Source: Hyphomicrobiales bacterium
GTDB lineage: Bacteria; Pseudomonadota; Alphaproteobacteria; Rhizobiales; Rhizobiaceae
Length of the DNA: 64,000 nucleotides
Assembly: GCA_900468625.1 (NCBI GenBank)
Contig: UBUL01000014.1
Coordinates: 50,805 to 114,804, forward strand
Reading direction: 5' to 3'
The notes beneath the pieces were generated by a model. It searched no databases and had not been told where the DNA came from. It saw nothing but the letters and a program-made list of their open reading frames with translations. The position numbers were made by a program, and so were the translations under genes. Below, piece by piece: positions 62,372 through 64,000 of this stretch. Positions within the stretch are counted from its first letter, which is position 1; each line of letters starts with the position of its first letter.

Positions 62372-63550
62372 TCACTTCACCACCAGCCGCCGGGGAACAT
62401 TGGAGAGGCACTCGACGCCGCTTTCGGTGATGACGATGCTTTCGGTGATCTCCATGCCCATGTCCTCCAGCCAGAGGCCGGTCATGAAGTGAAAGGTCAT
62501 GCCGGGCTGAAGCTCGGTGCGGTCGCCGGGGCGCAGGCTCATGGTCCGCTCGCCCCAATCCGGCGGATAGGAAAGACCGATCGGATAGCCCGTTCGGTTG
62601 TCCTTGACGATCCCGTATTTCTTCAGAACCGCAAAGAAGGCATTGGCGATGTCCTCGCAGGCATTGCCCGGCCTGGCGGCGGCGAGCCCCGCCTCCATGC
62701 CCTCGAGCGTTGCCTTTTCCGCCTCGAGGAACGCCTGCGTCGGCTTGCCGAGGAAGACGGTTCGCGACAGCGGGCAATGATAGCGGCGATAGCAGCCGGC
62801 GATCTCGAAAAAGGTGCCCTCGCCGCTCTTCATCGGCTTGTCGTCCCAGGTCAGATGCGGCGCGGAAGCATCTGCACCCGACGGCAGCAGCGGGACGATC
62901 GCGGCATAATCGCCGCCGAAGCCATCGACACCGCGAATGCCGGCATCGTAGATTTCGGCGACGAGATCGGATTTGCGGATGCCCGGCTCGACCTTCTCAA
63001 CGATCCGCCGGTGCATGGCCTCGACGATACGGCCAGCCTTGCGCATATAGTCGAGCTCGGTCTTGCTCTTGACGGCGCGCTGCCAATTTACAAGCCCCTT
63101 CGCATCCTTGAAACGGACATTCGGCAGGTGTTTGACGAGCGAGGCATAGGCTGCGGCAGTGAACCAGTAATTGTCCATCTCAACGGCGACCGAGGCATTG
63201 GCCCAGCCGCGTTCCTCGATGATCGTGGAAAGCAGATCCATCGGGTGGCGCTCATCCGACTGCACATAATGATCCGGATAGCCGATGATATTGTCGTGCG
63301 CGAGATAGGCTGTGCGCTTGGCGCCATTGGCATCCTGGCCGCGCCCGTACCAGATCGGTTCGCCGGACCCTGGCACCAGCACGCATTGATGCACATAGAA
63401 GGACCAGCCGTCATAGCCGGTAAGCCAATGCATGTTGGACGGGTCGGTGACGATGATAAGATCGACACCGGCTTTCTCCATGGCGCGGCGCGTCTTTTCG
63501 AGCCGCTCGGCATATTCGGCGCGGGTGAAATTGAGGGTCGGCTCGTTCAC
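62372..63550 (-). CDS. eutD: ectoine hydrolase (EutD/DoeA), M24 peptidase-like
   Basis: A 392-residue protein of the creatinase/aminopeptidase P (M24) fold. The N-terminal domain begins FTRAEYAERLEKTRRAMEKAGVDLIIVTDPSNMHWLTGYDGWSF. The catalytic pita-bread domain includes VEPGIRKSDLVAEI, SGEGTFFEIAGCYRRYHCPLSRT and GMTFHFMTGLW. It opens the ectoine ring to N-alpha-acetyl-diaminobutyrate. The start is GTG at 63550 with AGGAG 8 bases upstream, giving the normal length. It begins 3 bases after the eutC stop. Confidence 0.87.
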   Translation of the reverse strand: MNEPTLNFTRAEYAERLEKTRRAMEKAGVDLIIVTDPSNMHWLTGYDGWSFYVHQCVLVPGSGEPIWYGRGQDANGAKRTAYLAHDNIIGYPDHYVQSDERHPMDLLSTIIEERGWANASVAVEMDNYWFTAAAYASLVKHLPNVRFKDAKGLVNWQRAVKSKTELDYMRKAGRIVEAMHRRIVEKVEPGIRKSDLVAEIYDAGIRGVDGFGGDYAAIVPLLPSGADASAPHLTWDDKPMKSGEGTFFEIAGCYRRYHCPLSRTVFLGKPTQAFLEAEKATLEGMEAGLAAARPGNACEDIANAFFAVLKKYGIVKDNRTGYPIGLSYPPDWGERTMSLRPGDRTELQPGMTFHFMTGLWLEDMGMEITESIVITESGVECLSNVPRRLVVK

Positions 63551-63552
63551 GC

Positions 63553-64000
63553 TTAGTCTCCTGATGCTTTCGTCGTTTCGATCGCTTGGCCCACGCCGGC
63601 CAAGACGGCGCGGCGATGCGCAAGCGTAGCAATGGCGGTATCCTGCACGCCCGTCCCGGTCAGATCGCAAAGTGTGATCGCCTTGCGCGACCGGCGGCCG
63701 GCGGCCTTGCCCGAGACGATGGCTCCAAGCTCGGGGAAGGAAGCACTTTCGCTCACCAATCCCGCCGCGATCGCATGATGAAGCTCGCCCAGCCGCCGCG
63801 TCTGCTTTAGGCTGTCGGAGACATAGACCGTGGCCTTTAGAACGGCGGCCGGATCGATCTCGTTCTTGTGCTCGGCATCGGAGCCCATGGCGGTGACATG
63901 CTGGCCGGGCTGCAGCCAGGCGGCATCGAGAATCGGCCTGTCCGACGGCGTGGTGGTGACGATGATGTCGGCGCTGCGGCAGGCTCGCTCGGCATCCGCC
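63553..64000 (-). CDS. eutC: ornithine cyclodeaminase/mu-crystallin-family protein EutC (partial)
   Basis: The C-terminal ~148 residues only; the frame runs off the right edge of the window. It shows SADIIVTTTPSDRPILDAAW and GQHVTAMGSDAEHKNEIDPA, the NAD-binding end of the ornithine cyclodeaminase/mu-crystallin family, and ends in the typical LTGTGVQDTAIATLA. In ectoine clusters EutC with EutB is thought to convert hydroxyectoine to ectoine. eutB and the operon promoter are expected beyond 64000. Confidence 0.82.
   Translation of the reverse strand, partial: ADAERACRSADIIVTTTPSDRPILDAAWLQPGQHVTAMGSDAEHKNEIDPAAVLKATVYVSDSLKQTRRLGELHHAIAAGLVSESASFPELGAIVSGKAAGRRSRKAITLCDLTGTGVQDTAIATLAHRRAVLAGVGQAIETTKASGD

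Noticed and set aside
1..64000. CRISPR array
   Set aside because: No regularly spaced short direct repeats were found and no cas gene is present.

Overview
The window looks like part of a Rhizobiaceae replicon, probably a chromid or megaplasmid of Rhizobium or a close relative. This is inferred from the high GC content, the Sinorhizobium-type ectoine uptake and catabolism cluster (ehu/eut/enuR), the IS66-family elements, the many ABC uptake operons for plant-type solutes, and a DUF736 remnant typical of rhizobial conjugative plasmids. No rRNA, tRNA or CRISPR array was seen.

Layout. 1-10739: sugar and polyamine-type metabolism. It holds the end of a glycoside hydrolase, an MGH1/GH63-like hydrolase, a Pot-type ABC transporter operon (binding protein, two permeases, ATPase) ending in an isochorismatase-family hydrolase, a MarR regulator and a GH3 beta-glucosidase. 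11349-29007: a defence-type island. It opens with a large divergent tyrosine recombinase, followed on the minus strand by a restriction-modification locus (cytosine-C5 methyltransferase, Vsr nuclease, two related PD-(D/E)XK proteins), an nSTAND ATPase fused to a phosphoribosyltransferase-like domain, and a tightly packed cluster running from a sigma-like gene, through an HTH gene and an ImmA/IrrE-UvrD helicase-nuclease, to a complete ubiquitin-like conjugation set (tandem Ubl, E2, JAB peptidase, E1). 29163-34564: mobile-element debris. It contains one IS66-like element with a convergent passenger gene, a decayed relative with the same passenger, a DUF6283 gene, a Phd/PemK toxin-antitoxin pair whose toxin is frameshifted, and an integrase stub. 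34743-37532: small genes, a LysR regulator and decayed DNA.

37630-44962: a LacI-controlled Dpp/Opp-type ABC operon ending in a glycerophosphodiester phosphodiesterase, with a LacI-type operator just upstream of the binding-protein gene. 45184-50836: a chromate transporter, a BTLCP cysteine proteinase, a Fic protein, a frameshifted nucleotidyltransferase-HEPN gene and fragments. 50867-52740: a frameshifted kup potassium transporter gene. 53030-64000: the ectoine cluster. EhuABCD imports ectoine/hydroxyectoine. EutD opens the ring and EutE deacetylates the product to diaminobutyrate. The aminotransferase and dehydrogenase encoded next to the Lrp-type regulator carry it on to aspartate. EnuR, a MocR-type PLP-binding regulator, controls the set. 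EutC is cut by the window end.

Three genes (toxin, MNT-HEPN, kup) each carry a single-base loss in a short G or T run. This may be real decay or systematic sequencing error. The most interesting stretch is 21249-29007, where a Bil-like ubiquitin conjugation operon appears to be joined to a dedicated regulator pair and a protease-helicase-nuclease fusion, next to an ATPase-PRTase protein.
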